A stretch of 64,000 bases of DNA from Loxodes magnus (Eukaryota; Ciliophora; Karyorelictea; Loxodida; Loxodidae), in the NCBI GenBank assembly GCA_946699065.1, contig CAMPDV010000719.1, positions 1-64,000 of the forward strand. The letters are read 5' to 3'. The notes below the pieces were generated by a model. It saw nothing but the letters and a program-made list of their open reading frames with translations, was not told the DNA's origin and did not search any database. The position numbers and the translations under genes are program-made. Each line of letters begins with the position of its first letter. The first letter of the stretch is position 1. Below, one piece after another: positions 14,470-25,114 of the stretch.

Positions 14470-15185
14470 TGAAGAAAATAAAAAAAATTAGCAAAAATTC
14501 AAAGACTTAAATTAACGAATCAATTCTCTAACCTATACTATACAACAAATATTAAATGAAAATAAATAATTAAAAACTGAAATTAATACTTTGGCTTCAA
14601 TATCGCGAGTTAATTAAGAACTGAAAAAAGAGCAAAAATAAGAAAAAATTAATGAAATAAGCAACTTTGTATAGCTCATTTCCCATCACTGTCCTAATAA
14701 CGATCCTATAGCAATTGAAGAACAGAATGAAAAACTCTTTCAAAACAAATAAAGTTCTAAAACGTTGAAAACGTCAAAAAATGTCTAAAAATAGGTTGTG
14801 ACTCAAAGTTTGTAGAACAAGAAGTTTATACAGTTAGAAGATTGGGCATATTTTTAGAAGAAACAATAATTAAATACCTAAAAGATATGAAATAATATAA
14901 CTAAATCATATTGCTCTCCAGAAGGAAAAATCTAAAAGAAAAATATTTACAGTGGAGATTAATTACTATTAGATAGTAAATGGTAAAAAAAGAAGAAAAA
15001 AAAATGTTTGTGCTAAAATGAGATTGAGGCAAGATTCCTGTGATAAGAATGTTAAAATTGTGCAAGCTGTTACGCAACAGAAGAAATGAACTCTAAAGAA
15101 AACTGCAATTATTCTATGATCGCATGAAACAATCCTATCATCTCATAAAACAACTTATAAACTTATCAGTGCTAAACCTAATAAT
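14470..15185 (+). pseudogene. Cys-rich zinc-binding-like frame (degenerate)
   Basis: In one plus frame (TAA/TAG Gln, TGA Trp) about 230 codons end in a cluster of seven Cys within about 34 residues, including C-L-C and C-Q-N-C-A-S-C. This suggests a zinc-binding domain, loosely like the FLYWCH/WRKY-type fingers of transposase-related proteins; no catalytic domain is seen. The copy at about 41440-42145 has one A fewer in the run before the Cys cluster (8 versus 9), so it is frameshifted there. Another frame is also plausible upstream, so frame assignment is uncertain. Confidence 0.3.
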
Positions 15186-15599
15186 AGAAATATCACTTTA
15201 ATTATCTTAACTAAAATTATTTTTATTCAAATTTTTATTATTTTCTTTGACAATTTATAACTTTTATATTGATAGATATACACCTTAACTAATTAATATT
15301 TAAAATTATATTAATTCGATCTAATTATATAGAAATATTCTCGCTATTTTAAACTTTATTATTTTCACATGCAGATATTAAATTTAAATAAGATATACAC
15401 TTTTATTAATTTAAACTCAAAAATATTTTTTTAGTTATACATAAAATTATTATATAAGTTTTTATCAAATTGGTTATAAATCATTTATTTTCTTACTTAC
15501 TTATCGTTTTCATTGTTTATTTTATTCTATTACTTTGTAATTTTATATAAATATTATAAAATTTGAAACATCTTTAAGTATGATTTTTTATCAATAAAG

Positions 15600-16310
15600 C
15601 AACTTTATATTTCTAGATAGTAATATTTCTAGATTTTTCTAATTTTTATGCGAAATCATCTACCAATTTTAAAAGTTTCAAAATCAATAAAAATAGTGAA
15701 AACGCTTGAAAATTTCAAACAATTTATAAAAATTAAATGTATTTGCATAGCTTATCTTATAACTTAAAGATTCTTAACGAACATTAAATATAAATTTTAT
15801 TAGAATAAATATTTATTTTTACTTCTTTTTGATATTTTACATTAAAAGAAAATGAAATAATTTGAGGATAACATTTATAAGTGTGATTTATCCTCAGTTC
15901 TATCAATTAATCCCTGATCCTATTTTACAATTAGAAGGATTCTAAATTGTTAGAGTTAGTTTGGAATTTTGTGTTTTTTTAAGATTATTCATAAATATCT
16001 AAAGTATTTTATTAAATTTGTTATTAGCATATTTGATGAGCTCAGTTTTGATAACATCTGCTTCATGCTCTTTATTATTTGCCAATTTTCTGATTATTTT
16101 TTTAGTTTTTTTTGAGTTTATAAAACTAAATTCTTACTTATAAGTAGTTTTATATTTTTCTAAAAAATCAAAATTTTTAAAAATATTTTCAATTTTGTAG
16201 TTACATTCTTCGACTCTTCTTCATCAATTTTATTATTTTTAATAAAAACATTGTCTTCTCAGTTGTTTATAAATAAAGAAAATTCAGAATCCAAATACAT
16301 TTTGCATTTT
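15600..16310 (-). pseudogene. LINE-like reverse transcriptase fragment, copy 1
   Basis: Minus-strand translation gives, in order, E-L-I-K-Y-A-N-N-K-F-N-K-I-L, then W-Q-N-W-G-Q-I-T-L-I-N-V-I-L-K-L-F, then F-I-D-F-E-T-F-K. This is the order of RT fingers motifs in non-LTR retrotransposons: the E-L-L-K-Y region, the N-W/Y-R-G-I-T-L-L-N-V..K-L-F motif, and motif A F-I-D-F-x-K-A-F-D. Motif A is degraded, lacking the second Asp in place, and no F-A-D-D box was found, so the enzyme is dead or truncated. The Trp before G-Q-I-T-L is TGA (15894-15896). The 5' part is separated by the SINE-like insert at 16329-16636. Confidence 0.55.
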
Positions 16311-16328
16311 CATGGATTTAGGAATTTT

Positions 16329-16636
16329 AATTAATTTCAACTTAAAGAGTTTTGGACTGCAACTTCTTGTAGTTTAACGACCCCAACACTCCCTTCATGG
16401 GATAATGGGGATATCCTGTTGCTTTCGAAAAGCAGCGGCCAGGGAGTTCCATCGCTATGGGCAGCCAGGCTTCAAGCCCCTACCAGGAGTGGATAATCAA
16501 AAGGAAGGTGTTCCCTTGCAAAGGTTGACTTTGACCAGGGACTTTCTCAGCTACAGGAAAGGAACTTGTTCCTAGCCATAAAACCAGAAAGTATGATTCA
16601 GAAGGTCAATCTCAGCTCCCACCATCTTTTTAATTA
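16329..16636 (+). mobile_element. SINE-like GC-rich insert, copy 1
   Basis: A block of about 300 bp, strikingly G+C-rich against its surroundings, lies between two copies of tca(t/a)ggatttaggaatttt (16310-16328 and 16637-16655; one mismatch). This is the signature of a target-primed retrotransposition. The body contains ggcttcaagccc, which resembles a Pol III box B, and ends in ctttttaattatc, where the T-run could terminate Pol III. No protein is evident. It sits inside the minus-strand RT region, so it is nested in an older element. The copy at 43307-43614 shows it predates the 27-kb duplication. A tRNA origin is only suggested. Confidence 0.65.
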
Positions 16637-16899
16637 TCAAGGATTTAGGAATTTTCTTGTTTATAAAAACATTTAGAAATGATTAGTTAATTTTTTCTAT
16701 ATCTTTTTTGGTTTGTCTTATCTTGTATTTTCAATAATTATATTTATATTTATTAAATTTTCTAGTTTTTCTAATGCTAATTAGATAACTTTCAAGCTAA
16801 CTTTTTCCAATCTAAACTAGTGTTTTAATATAAACTATTTGTTCTTATTTGGAAGCATAAAAATTATATAAGATAAGATAAGTCAATTAACGTGATAAC

Positions 16900-17503
16900 T
16901 GCCTTCAATAAAATGATCACGGTTGATTAAAAAATTATTTGTAGTTATCTCCATATTCTTGAATTTCTTTGTCAGGATTAATTTCTTCTATTACATACCT
17001 TCTGGTGCGATTTAGCCCTTCTTTACGATTGGAATCTTATTAAAATCTCAGTCTTTGCCAAATATTAGTCTGGTTCTTCTCTCCTATGCATTAGCAATGT
17101 CTTCCAGAAGCTGATCTCCATTGTACAATTTTCTTCTAAATATTTTTCCATTTGCAGTGGAGTAAATTTTATTCAGTTTTTTCCAAATTTTCCAATTTTT
17201 ATTTAAATTTGAATTGTCTGCAGTTTTTATATAAATGTTATATTTTAAAGCAGTAGAAACATCTTTAATTGCAGTTTTTTGTATCATGGCAGATTTTTTT
17301 AATTTTTTCGCATTTAAATTTTTTTTCCGATTAGAAAAAAATTTATAATTTTTTTATTCCACAATCATAGGATTATTATGAAGGAAAAGAAGTTATTACT
17401 AATTATTTTGCCTATTATTTTATTTTAGTTTAAACTCCGTTTTTTCCAGTTCTTCGCTGAGTTGAAAGTTTGAGGCTTTGTTTCTTATTTCTGTTTCAGT
17501 CAT
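16900..17503 (-). pseudogene. Uncharacterised ORF upstream of RT, copy 1
   Basis: Minus-strand frame from ATG at 17503 (M-T-E-T-E-I-R-N-K-A-S), about 170 codons with an N-K-N-W-K-I-W-K-K-L-N-K-I stretch. Codons 17287-17084 are open even in the standard code. Near 16990-17030 the best frame changes by one step into a part reading R-R-Y-V-I-E-E-I; this shift is present in both copies. It precedes the RT fragment on the same strand and may be the amino-terminal part of the same element polyprotein. No endonuclease motif was recognised. Confidence 0.4.
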
Positions 17504-17509
17504 TGATTT

Positions 17510-18659
17510 TCACTTTATAATTATTGCACAGTAAAAATCAAAGATTCAATCCGTTAATTCAGGTCAAGTAATGACTATTACATCTTTTTACTTTCCGTTT
17601 CTAGGGAGTATATTTCAATGAGAGAATTTTATTAATCTATGTTCTTCTAATTATAATATCCTTCAAGGTAGTCAGTTTTGTTTACATTTTTAGCGAATTT
17701 TACCTTCTATTTAATGGGCATTTTGATTTAAAATTAGAAGAATATAATCATAAAAAAAGAACTTGGATTATAGAGTGCGTAGAACCTCAATGGTGCGCAG
17801 CTCTTTATATTAAACTTCCAAAATTTCTTCTTTATTAATTCAAAATTATTTAAGAATCCTTCAAATTTAGTGTTATTTACTTTTTGTATAGCTAAATTTC
17901 AAACCTAATAAGTCTTTAAATTTGCATCTAAATTATTAAAGCTTTAATCATTTATTATTTGAAAATTATATACTTCAATGAAAATTAATAATTAAAAGCA
18001 TTATATTATAATTTATATCTATTATTACTTCCATAACCTTATAAAAGAGCATTGGAAACTCCCATTAATATAATAGGATAGTTTCCTACTACATTAAGAA
18101 AAAGATCTAAGTTTAATATGATTATTCTTAACTATTAAAGGTTTTTCGTCATTTGGAATATAGCATGTTATGAAATGAAAATTGCCTATTTTTACTAGTA
18201 GAAATTAATCATTTTATTCTTTGAAATATATCTTTATTTACATCGAATCTAGATTTTTTTAAATAAGCAAGCAGATTCCATCAGCTCTTTGAGTTTCATC
18301 ACAATTTTTATAATAAGTTCTATATTTTTAATTATATAAGAAAAAGACTTGATGCTGTTAAATCTTATTGATTTAAAAAGACAAGTATTATAACATAATA
18401 TAGCATAACATTTTAGATTAATGTGACGTAACCATTATTATGCTTTTCACGAATAAAAATTTTAATGATAATTAAAAGCGTTTATCGCATACTTACTTGC
18501 TCTTCCTTGTCATGAGTCTTGATGATTTAAAATTTTTTTTCGATAGGTAAAATCTCTATCATTTTCTATTGACTTCATTAACTGCTTATTAGTCATAGGA
18601 AGCTTCTTTGCTTATTTTGATTTTTTTCTATAAAGTAAAGCTTCTTTTGTGCAGTACAT
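17510..18659 (-). CDS. Element protein with A-H-H-W-G-S-T motif, copy 1
   Basis: Minus-strand frame from ATG at 18659 (M-Y-C-T-K-E-A-L-L-Y-R-K-K-S-K) running without a frame change to at least 17789. There it encodes R-A-A-H-H-W-G-S-T-H-S-I-I-Q with TGA as Trp, followed by a basic C-terminal part. The motif and the following ~25 residues are similar to a minus-strand frame at about 60520-60610 (A-H-H-W-G-A-T-R-T-L-I-K), also with TGA. The paired His and downstream basic Cys-containing tail recall the zinc-binding region of retroelement integrases, but the spacing does not fit well. It lies just upstream of the 17503 ORF and RT on the same strand. The end is uncertain. Confidence 0.4.
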
Positions 18660-18879
18660 TTTAAAAAGACCTTAGCATAATATTCTTATTATTCTCTTTT
18701 ATTTTTATTAAAATTGATAATGATATTTTATAAAATTATCAATTTTTAATTTCTGTTTATAAATTTTAAATCAAACAAACTTTAAAATGTTCTCGTTTTA
18801 AGCTTTAAAATTAAAAAGTAAAATCAAATGATACAATCTAATATTGGAATTTTTAATTATAATTAAAAGAATATATAAA

Positions 18880-19255
18880 CTTAAATATGTTAGAAATAGA
18901 AAAATAGGTAATTATTCTTAGTATTTAATCTATGAGAATAAAAAAATATGTATTTATATTTGATATTTGAAAATCAAAAAATTCCTTTCTGATTGTAAGA
19001 TTTAAGTAATCTTAAGGTTATTAATAAGTTGATAAGATACTTAAAATCAAATAATGCTTGAAAGCTCTCTACCTCTCCCGTTTTTTTATCGAAGCTAATC
19101 TTTGAAAGGTATTTACTGGTTTTCCATCCAGCATTCATTAGGGCGCATAATTAGATATAAACTTCTTCTATATCAATTGAGCTATTGTAATATAATCTTG
19201 ATATAGTTCTTCATAAGTCTTAATCTTTTTGCTTCATTCAACTCAGAAACATCGT
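18880..19255 (-). pseudogene. Uncharacterised coding-like stretch
   Basis: Minus strand. A frame reading V-S-E-L-N-E-A-K-R-L-R-L-M-K-N-Y gives way by a frame change near 19185 to one reading E-E-V-Y-I-Q-L-C-A-L-M-N-A-G-W and K-K-T-G-E-V-E-S-F. Both copies (the second at about 45860-46235) share the change. Family unknown; its position upstream of the 18659 frame on the same strand suggests part of the same element. Confidence 0.3.
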
Positions 19256-19582
19256 ATAATTAAATGAGTAATAAATTTGTTTTCAATATTTTTTTAGTAT
19301 TTAGATATAAATTTATTTTTATCTTTGATTCTTTAATTAAACGGATCCCTTTTGTTGTTTTATTTGATATTTTGATTAATATTTTAAATAAAATTAGTTA
19401 TGTTATTACTATACTAGAAATTATAATTTGTTAGGATTCTTTTGTTGTAATTATTTGATAAATGTTTAATAATTAATATTTTCTTTTATGTAAAGTATAA
19501 AAATAGTTAAAATATGTATATTTATTTTACTATTTTTAATCATTTAAAAAATGTATATTTTTAAGTTTAGAATTAATTAGAT

Positions 19583-20695
19583 TCATAAACTTTAAATTTA
19601 GTTTTAATATAATTTTCTATATTTCCTTAATTAAGAAGATTAACTCCAATATTTAGTAGCAAATTCAATAATAATAACTTTTAAATATTTTTACATATTA
19701 TTAAAAGTTGCTATTTATTGGAAAACTATAGCTTATTAAAGCATTAAATTAATAATTACAAAGGTTAAGCTTTATAATTAAGATACTTAATCTCTATATT
19801 TATAAAATAACTTAATGCAAATTATAATGTTCTTCAATTTTCTAAATTATATAGAATAACTAAACTTATAAACTTATTTTACTATCAGTAATTAATCTAT
19901 TACTACTATAGCCTTTTTAAAATCTCTTTTTACACTAATAAAAATTAAACTTTTAAAATACAAAGAAACTATAAAATGTAATATATTATAGAATATCATT
20001 AATATAAATAACAATTTTTAATCAAATAACATATCTAACATATCATAACTTATTAATGTGGCGTCGTCTTTATTTGATTTGCCACAAATCAGAAAAGTTT
20101 TGATGTTTCATAGGAAATCTTGGAGAGATATCATTCTTATTACATTTTCTTTCGACTTCTTTGCTGTATTGATTATTCTTTCATCAATTCCATTCACTCT
20201 TCACTTGAGATATGTGAGTCTAATTATTTTATTACATTTTTTTATATCAGAAACAATCTACTTTCAATTAGTGTCTTTATTTGCTTTTATATTTTTCTTT
20301 ACTTGCTGATGAGTCTGTTAATCTTCTTTGAGGATGTCTCAATTTATGCTCAATATTATTTTAAAATTAATCCAACATTGTCAAGTCTAATTTTTCAAGT
20401 CTTGTTAATTAAATATAGATCTATGTGTGTTATTTTGATTCTGGCTTTTTAATCTTTTCCAATTTACTTTAGTATGGAAGTATCTTTTATATATCATGCT
20501 TCGTTTTTGACAATATACCTTTTATAAAATCTTAATGCCCTTATCAATTTCTTCTCTTTTCCTTCCTTGTAAAGACCACACTAAGTTTTCAAATATGTGG
20601 CTACTTCAGATTATTTCTACCAAACCAAGATTTAGGAATGTGATTTTATCTTTTATATTGCTGAGGTTAAGATTATCTAAATTCTGTGTAATTTG
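19583..20695 (-). CDS. Uncharacterised minus-strand frame
   Basis: With TAA/TAG as Gln and TGA as Trp, one minus frame gives about 365 residues of balanced composition. It contains L-G-L-V-E-I-I-W-S-S-H and K-R-E-E-I-D-K-G-I-K and ends at TGA (19583-19585), with six internal TGA codons. No ATG marks the start, and no family is recognised. Copy 2 has a 1-nt insertion near 47283 that breaks this frame while opening a 131-codon plus-strand frame (47038-47433), so the coding strand is not settled. It is divergent from the Gag-like gene that begins at 20720. Confidence 0.28.
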
Positions 20696-20719
20696 TTATT
20701 TTCTTAATAAAATTAAAAA

Positions 20720-20971
20720 ATGGAAGGCTTCGAAAAAGGTTTCTACACGCCTCCGGGAAGGAGAGAAAACCAAAAGCCACTCTCAACCAGTCTTCTTTTA
20801 CTTAACCCTAACCTTTTTCTTAATAATCCGGAACATAGGTTCAAGAAGAACAGAAGTAATCTAAGAAAATTACCCATTCAATCACCCCAACATCTCAGGA
20901 GAAACCCAGAAAGGAGACGAAGTTTGTTTTGCACCAGGAGGTATGAGAACTTAATCCTTCTGGCCAGATGA
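20720..20971 (+). CDS. Gag-like upstream ORF, copy 1
   Basis: ATG-started frame of 83 codons without TAA, TAG or TGA, beginning M-E-G-F-E-K-G-F-Y-T-P-P and basic towards its end. It stops at TGA 20969-20971, which overlaps the ATG (20968) of the next frame by the sequence ATGA. A similar start (M-S-G-F-K-Q-G-F) occurs at the third Gag-like locus (61775, minus strand), also in a different frame from its coiled-coil part. That supports this as a true N-terminal region. Whether the two frames are joined by ribosomal frameshifting, reinitiation or an ancestral indel cannot be told. Confidence 0.5.
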   Translation: MEGFEKGFYTPPGRRENQKPLSTSLLLLNPNLFLNNPEHRFKKNRSNLRKLPIQSPQHLRRNPERRRSLFCTRRYENLILLAR

Positions 20972-21774
20972 GCATGGAATAGCTCATCAAAGTAGTACTA
21001 AATCTCCAGGAAGAGATCAAGAAGCTAAAGAAGGACAATGAGAAGCTAATGCAACAGTTTAACCTAGCAAAAGGAATAGAATCAAGACTCATGTCCTAAG
21101 AAAGAGAATTAAGCGCTTTTTGGAATATATCACAAGATCAGAGTAGCTAATTTCAAAATTAGCTTCAGAATCAGACAGAATTGAACAATAGACTTGAAAA
21201 AATAGAAGAGCAACTGCAACGAAAAATAGAGTAAAATGAGCGAAGAAGTGATCCAATGGTGATTGAGAAGGAAGAAACAAGAAAATCTAAAAGAATTCAG
21301 AAAAGATGTTATTATTGTAATTCGGGAGAACATTTATGAAGAAGATGCAAGAAATTCCTAAGTTTCAAGAATTAATACTGAACAAAGCAAAGAAAACTAC
21401 AAGCACAATAAAGGAAAAAACATCAACTACAATAGAGAAGAGATAGAGAAAGACTTTATATGAATGAGCTTGGCAAGATCTACAGAAAGAAATCAGAACA
21501 GAATGAAAGATGAAACTGAAGACAATTTGACCAAGTGAGAGAGAGGATATCAAATTTTTAAACATTTTTATATAATCCCGGAGCAATCCGGCGATTGGCA
21601 GGAAGAGTTGAAATTCCCATAAGATTGTCAAACTTAATTTTATTATTATTATTTGTTATTTTCTTCGTCATATGCCTAACATATATTTATGATGTAATTA
21701 ACATCTTTTCTTTCCCTATTGCGTAAATTGCAGATTTCGTTATTTAATAGATGTCTTTCATATTAAGTTAATGA
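20968..21774 (+). CDS. Gag-like protein with coiled coil and CCHC zinc knuckle, copy 1
   Basis: Frame of 268 codons read with TAA/TAG as Gln and TGA as Trp. It starts M-S-M-E-Q-L-I-K-V-V, has a heptad-rich coiled coil (L-Q-E-E-I-K-K-L-K-K-D), a Gln/Asn-rich middle, then a CX2CX4HX4C zinc knuckle (21307-21348) with TGA at the Trp position. The C-terminal part includes R-E-R-L-Y-M-N-E-L-G-K-I-Y and ends in a hydrophobic stretch; TGA at 21772-21774 is a candidate stop. It matches the retrotransposon Gag type: RNA-binding nucleocapsid zinc knuckle after a multimerising coiled coil. Coiled coil, knuckle and R-E-R-L-Y block recur at 60487-61617. Length is identical in copy 2, with no indels. Confidence 0.6.
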
Positions 21775-23783
21775 TGCTCCACTGCAGCTCGATAATTTAA
21801 TAAATTTTCAGGAATTAATTAGTTAGTAGAAATATACTTACTAAATCAATAACTTCTATTTGCTTCCTAAAATTAAATATCTTCTAAAATGTGTAAATAT
21901 TTAACTTTTAAATAGAATTAGATATTATAAGATTAAAAAAGTTATTTGACGAAGCAATTTAGTTTCAGAAAAAAATGCAAACAAGTTAAAAATTAAAAAA
22001 AGTTAACTTAAAGAGATTCATTACTTATACCAATCTTATAAAGATGATATTATTTAAGAAAATTTGAAATATAATTGGTGTTAAATATTTTTATTGTAAT
22101 GGATTAAAAATCTAAGAATTGAATAAGCTTAAAATTTATTTAAATTGATATAAAATATTAATATTATTTAATATTCTTTGAAAAATTTCATATAGGTAAT
22201 AATAAGTTTAGAAACTATAAACTCAATAATAATATTTCATTAACTTTCGCTGCTTTTTCTTCTCTTATATTCCTATTTGAATTTTTCAATTAGTGATGCA
22301 ATTCTTCTATTCCTTATTAATATAGAATATGATTCCTAAAAATATTTGATGAAGAGGACAGAAAAACAAGCAAAAATAATAAATAATTTCTATTTTGATA
22401 TTATACTATAATATATTTTAAATCTAATTTTTGTAATATTCGAATTATTTAATACTTTAAACTCAGAAATTATTTTTAATATATATAGGATAAATGAAGC
22501 TTTTACAATCGTTTATACTTATATATACTTCAGTTCACTCTAATACTTTTCATCATATTATTATAGTTCAAATTAAAAATAGAATTAATGTATTAAGAAG
22601 TTTCCGTAATTTTAAATATGATGATAAAATTATTTTCTAATTAAATAAAAAAGGATTATAGGATTTTAATGCTTAATATTCTTACAAAACATTCAAATAT
22701 TATCTCATTATAGCCTAAATAAATTGTAAATTCGTTAATTTCTATAAAATATAATATTTTCTTATTTACTAATATTAATAAAATTATTAAACTCATTTCT
22801 TTAGAAAAATAAGGCATAATTTATAGCTTTTTATACAAAAACTTTACAAAATATTATAAAATTTTAAAATTTACGTCTTTCTTAGTTAGATTTTCCTACC
22901 ATTTAGAGATTTTATTAAATAAAGAATTTTAGCCTTAAGATTGTTCGATATAGCAATAAATTTAGACTTAGAATTTTTAAGATATTGATTATTAGTAATT
23001 TTCATAGTCATATAGATTTATTTTATCGTTTATTTTTCCCAACTATTTTATTAAAGAAGAATAATTTATTTTTTCAATTTAGGACTTTTCTAATAGTTAA
23101 CAACGATTATTTAATCATTAATTCGATTTCTTTATAAAGTTTATATTTTTTCATCGCTTATAAATCAAGAAGATTATATATTTATTCAAAAGTATAAATT
23201 CATTTAGGTATTAATTAGATGCATTTTATGTGCTTTTTAAATATAAATGTTTACATATTATTTTTATGCTTATTGAGATATTAAATTTTAAATTACATTG
23301 ACTTTTTCTTTTAAATCATTTTATAATAGTCAGCTTTTAATTTTAAAATTCCATAAAATATATTATTTCTTATGCATTTATATTATCCTATCTGTAAAAT
23401 TTTAGTTATATTATGTATTAAGGAATTTATAAATATATTACTTTTATAATTTATTTATTTTAACTTTAAGAGTATATGAACATCTTTAATCGTAAGAATT
23501 GCTTCTTTCAATCAATTACATTTTAAAGTCTTTGAAAAACACAACTCAGCAATCTCTCTTCTTCAGTTCATTTTACTTGATTTTAGATCTTCCGACCACA
23601 TCTAATACATCCAAGAATTAAACTCTTAAAGATAGAAGCTTTCTATGAAAAACTTTGACTAAAGATCTAAATATCCTTATTATTTTCTAGGGAATTAATT
23701 GATATCTATCTATCATAAAATATTAGTCTTCTAATATAATAATTCCCAACCTTTTATTAAAATCGGTCTCTTAAGTGTAAAAA
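21775..23783. other. Gene-poor A+T-rich stretch, copy 1
   Basis: No reading frame with motif or homology support. It is almost identical to 48756-50765 in copy 2, with very few differences, fewer than in other parts of the unit. A weak minus-strand coding-like patch lies near 22230-22370. Confidence 0.4.
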
Positions 23784-24180
23784 ATGAATACATATCATAA
23801 TAAATTTAAATACGTTATATTCTCCGCATTTACTTTTGAATTGTCGATAGGGAAATGTCTTTCTTTTAATTTCTTCGAATATTGCAAGATTAGATTCTCA
23901 TTTTATATATGCTATTATATTCACTTGTGTAATTTTTATTAAATTTTGAATAAGTTATTTCTGGAAAATAAGACAAATTTTGAATTCAATAGATATTAAT
24001 CAACATACAATTTTTAAGAAGGTCTGTTAGAAGAAATTGATCCGAGAATTTCAAATTATTAGGTATTAGATATACTAGAAGAGGAACTGGAAGTAGCACG
24101 AGAAAATAAAAGAAGGTAGATGAAGTTAGAAACATTTCTATCCTATTATTAACAATTAAATTCGGTTTCTTTATTTTTTT
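23784..24180 (+). CDS. Uncharacterised coding-like stretch
   Basis: Plus-strand frame from ATG 23784 (M-N-T-Y-H-N-K-F-K-Y) with a later acidic, helical part: L-L-E-E-I-D-P-R-I-S-N-Y and L-E-E-E-L-E-V-A-R-E-N. There is no TGA in about 125 codons and the composition is less A+T-biased than its flanks. In copy 2 (start near 50766) a 1-nt deletion after R-F moves the middle into another, more hydrophobic frame. The function is unknown; the acidic segment is the best-supported part. Confidence 0.35.
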
Positions 24181-24274
24181 AGTAGTGAATCAACAATGGT
24201 GGTACCACGCTAATTTAATTAATTTATTCATTTATTTATATTACTTTTCTTTTTATTAGCATATAAAAATTATT

Positions 24275-24823
24275 TTTTTATAATATTTTTATTTAAAAGG
24301 TTTATTAAATTAAATTAAGTGTTAAGGAAGGGACTGTTATCTTAATAGATGCCTACCTGATGTGTGTTAAGTGCACATCATCACTAATCTTTTCTTCTTG
24401 TTTATGTCTTTTTGGGCTTTCCTATCGTCTCGCCTGGACCCATTTCTCGGCTTTATAGGCGAATATCGCCATCCAGTCCGTCTTAAACTGGCAGAAACCG
24501 CCAATCTGCCTAGGTAGCTCCTAAGAGGTGGAGAGATCACTCCAAGGCGGCATCTTGGTCTGAGTTAGTAGGAGGTGTAATTGAGTTCCTTAGTTGGGAA
24601 GTCCAAGGATGAATGCACCACAGAGTGCACAAGTTGTTGAGGGAAGGTATTTAAGCCTTTCTGTGGCTTATTTCTCAGCACGGGGGATTGCATCTTCATC
24701 GCAAGTCCCTTTAAACCTGCTGAAGGTCCCTTGTGCATCTCAGGTCCCATTTCCACCCTCTTTAATTTCAATTATTTTATTTAAAAGGTTATTTATTTTT
24801 TTTATTTGATTTCTAAAATTATT
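24275..24823. mobile_element. GC-rich insert specific to copy 1
   Basis: Absent from the matching site in copy 2 (about 51250). It is bounded by aaaattatt at 24266-24274 and 24815-24823, a 9-bp candidate target duplication. Inside, a longer pair of direct repeats (around 24286-24303 and 24773-24790, core tttatttaaaaggtt) brackets the markedly G+C-rich core (about 24330-24765). A second, nested event is therefore possible. The core's 3' end (atctcaggtccc, then ccaccctctttaatttcaa) resembles that of the insert at 16329-16636, suggesting related SINE-like elements. No reading frame is convincing. Confidence 0.6.
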
Positions 24824-25114
24824 AAAGAATTTAGTATTTTATTAACAAATTAGAGTATTTATGATGTAATCTATATTTTTACAAAATTTATATTTTATTT
24901 AGTTTTATTTTAACTTTTTTTGCTTAATTTTTTTAAATTTTCATCATTTATTAAATATAAATATTAATAAAAATTTAAAAAAGTATTTCATTCCTCTGAT
25001 GTTTATATCAGGCTTACTGTATCACTGAATTTTCTCATTAATTAATAAATATTTTTTTAGTTATAAATTGAAATTTATTTTATTTTTTATTTAGGATTCA
25101 GTAATTTCTTAGCT

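Noticed and set aside
20058..20452. Hydrophobic plus-strand ORF (131 codons at 47038-47433 in copy 2) open under the standard code
   Set aside because: Phe/Leu/Ile-rich reading opposite a more polar minus-strand frame; broken by an indel in copy 1; no family. Kept only as an alternative under the 19583-20695 entry.
20795..20815. Telomere-like cttaaccctaacc
   Set aside because: A single short occurrence inside a coding frame, not a repeat array.
20938..20967. 27-nt intron (gtatgag...cag) at the Gag ORF junction
   Set aside because: The acceptor is changed to cgg in copy 2, and the length is a multiple of three; no independent support.
20895..21631. Several minus-strand ORFs across the Gag-like gene
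   Set aside because: Shadows: the plus strand carries the coiled coil and zinc knuckle that have homologues elsewhere.
24490..24630. 5S rRNA gene or 5S-derived SINE
   Set aside because: Only a short 3' block resembles 5S; the internal promoter boxes do not line up.
24565..24809. ORFs on both strands of the GC-rich insert
   Set aside because: Chance frames in G+C-rich DNA, overlapping on both strands, absent from copy 2, no domain.
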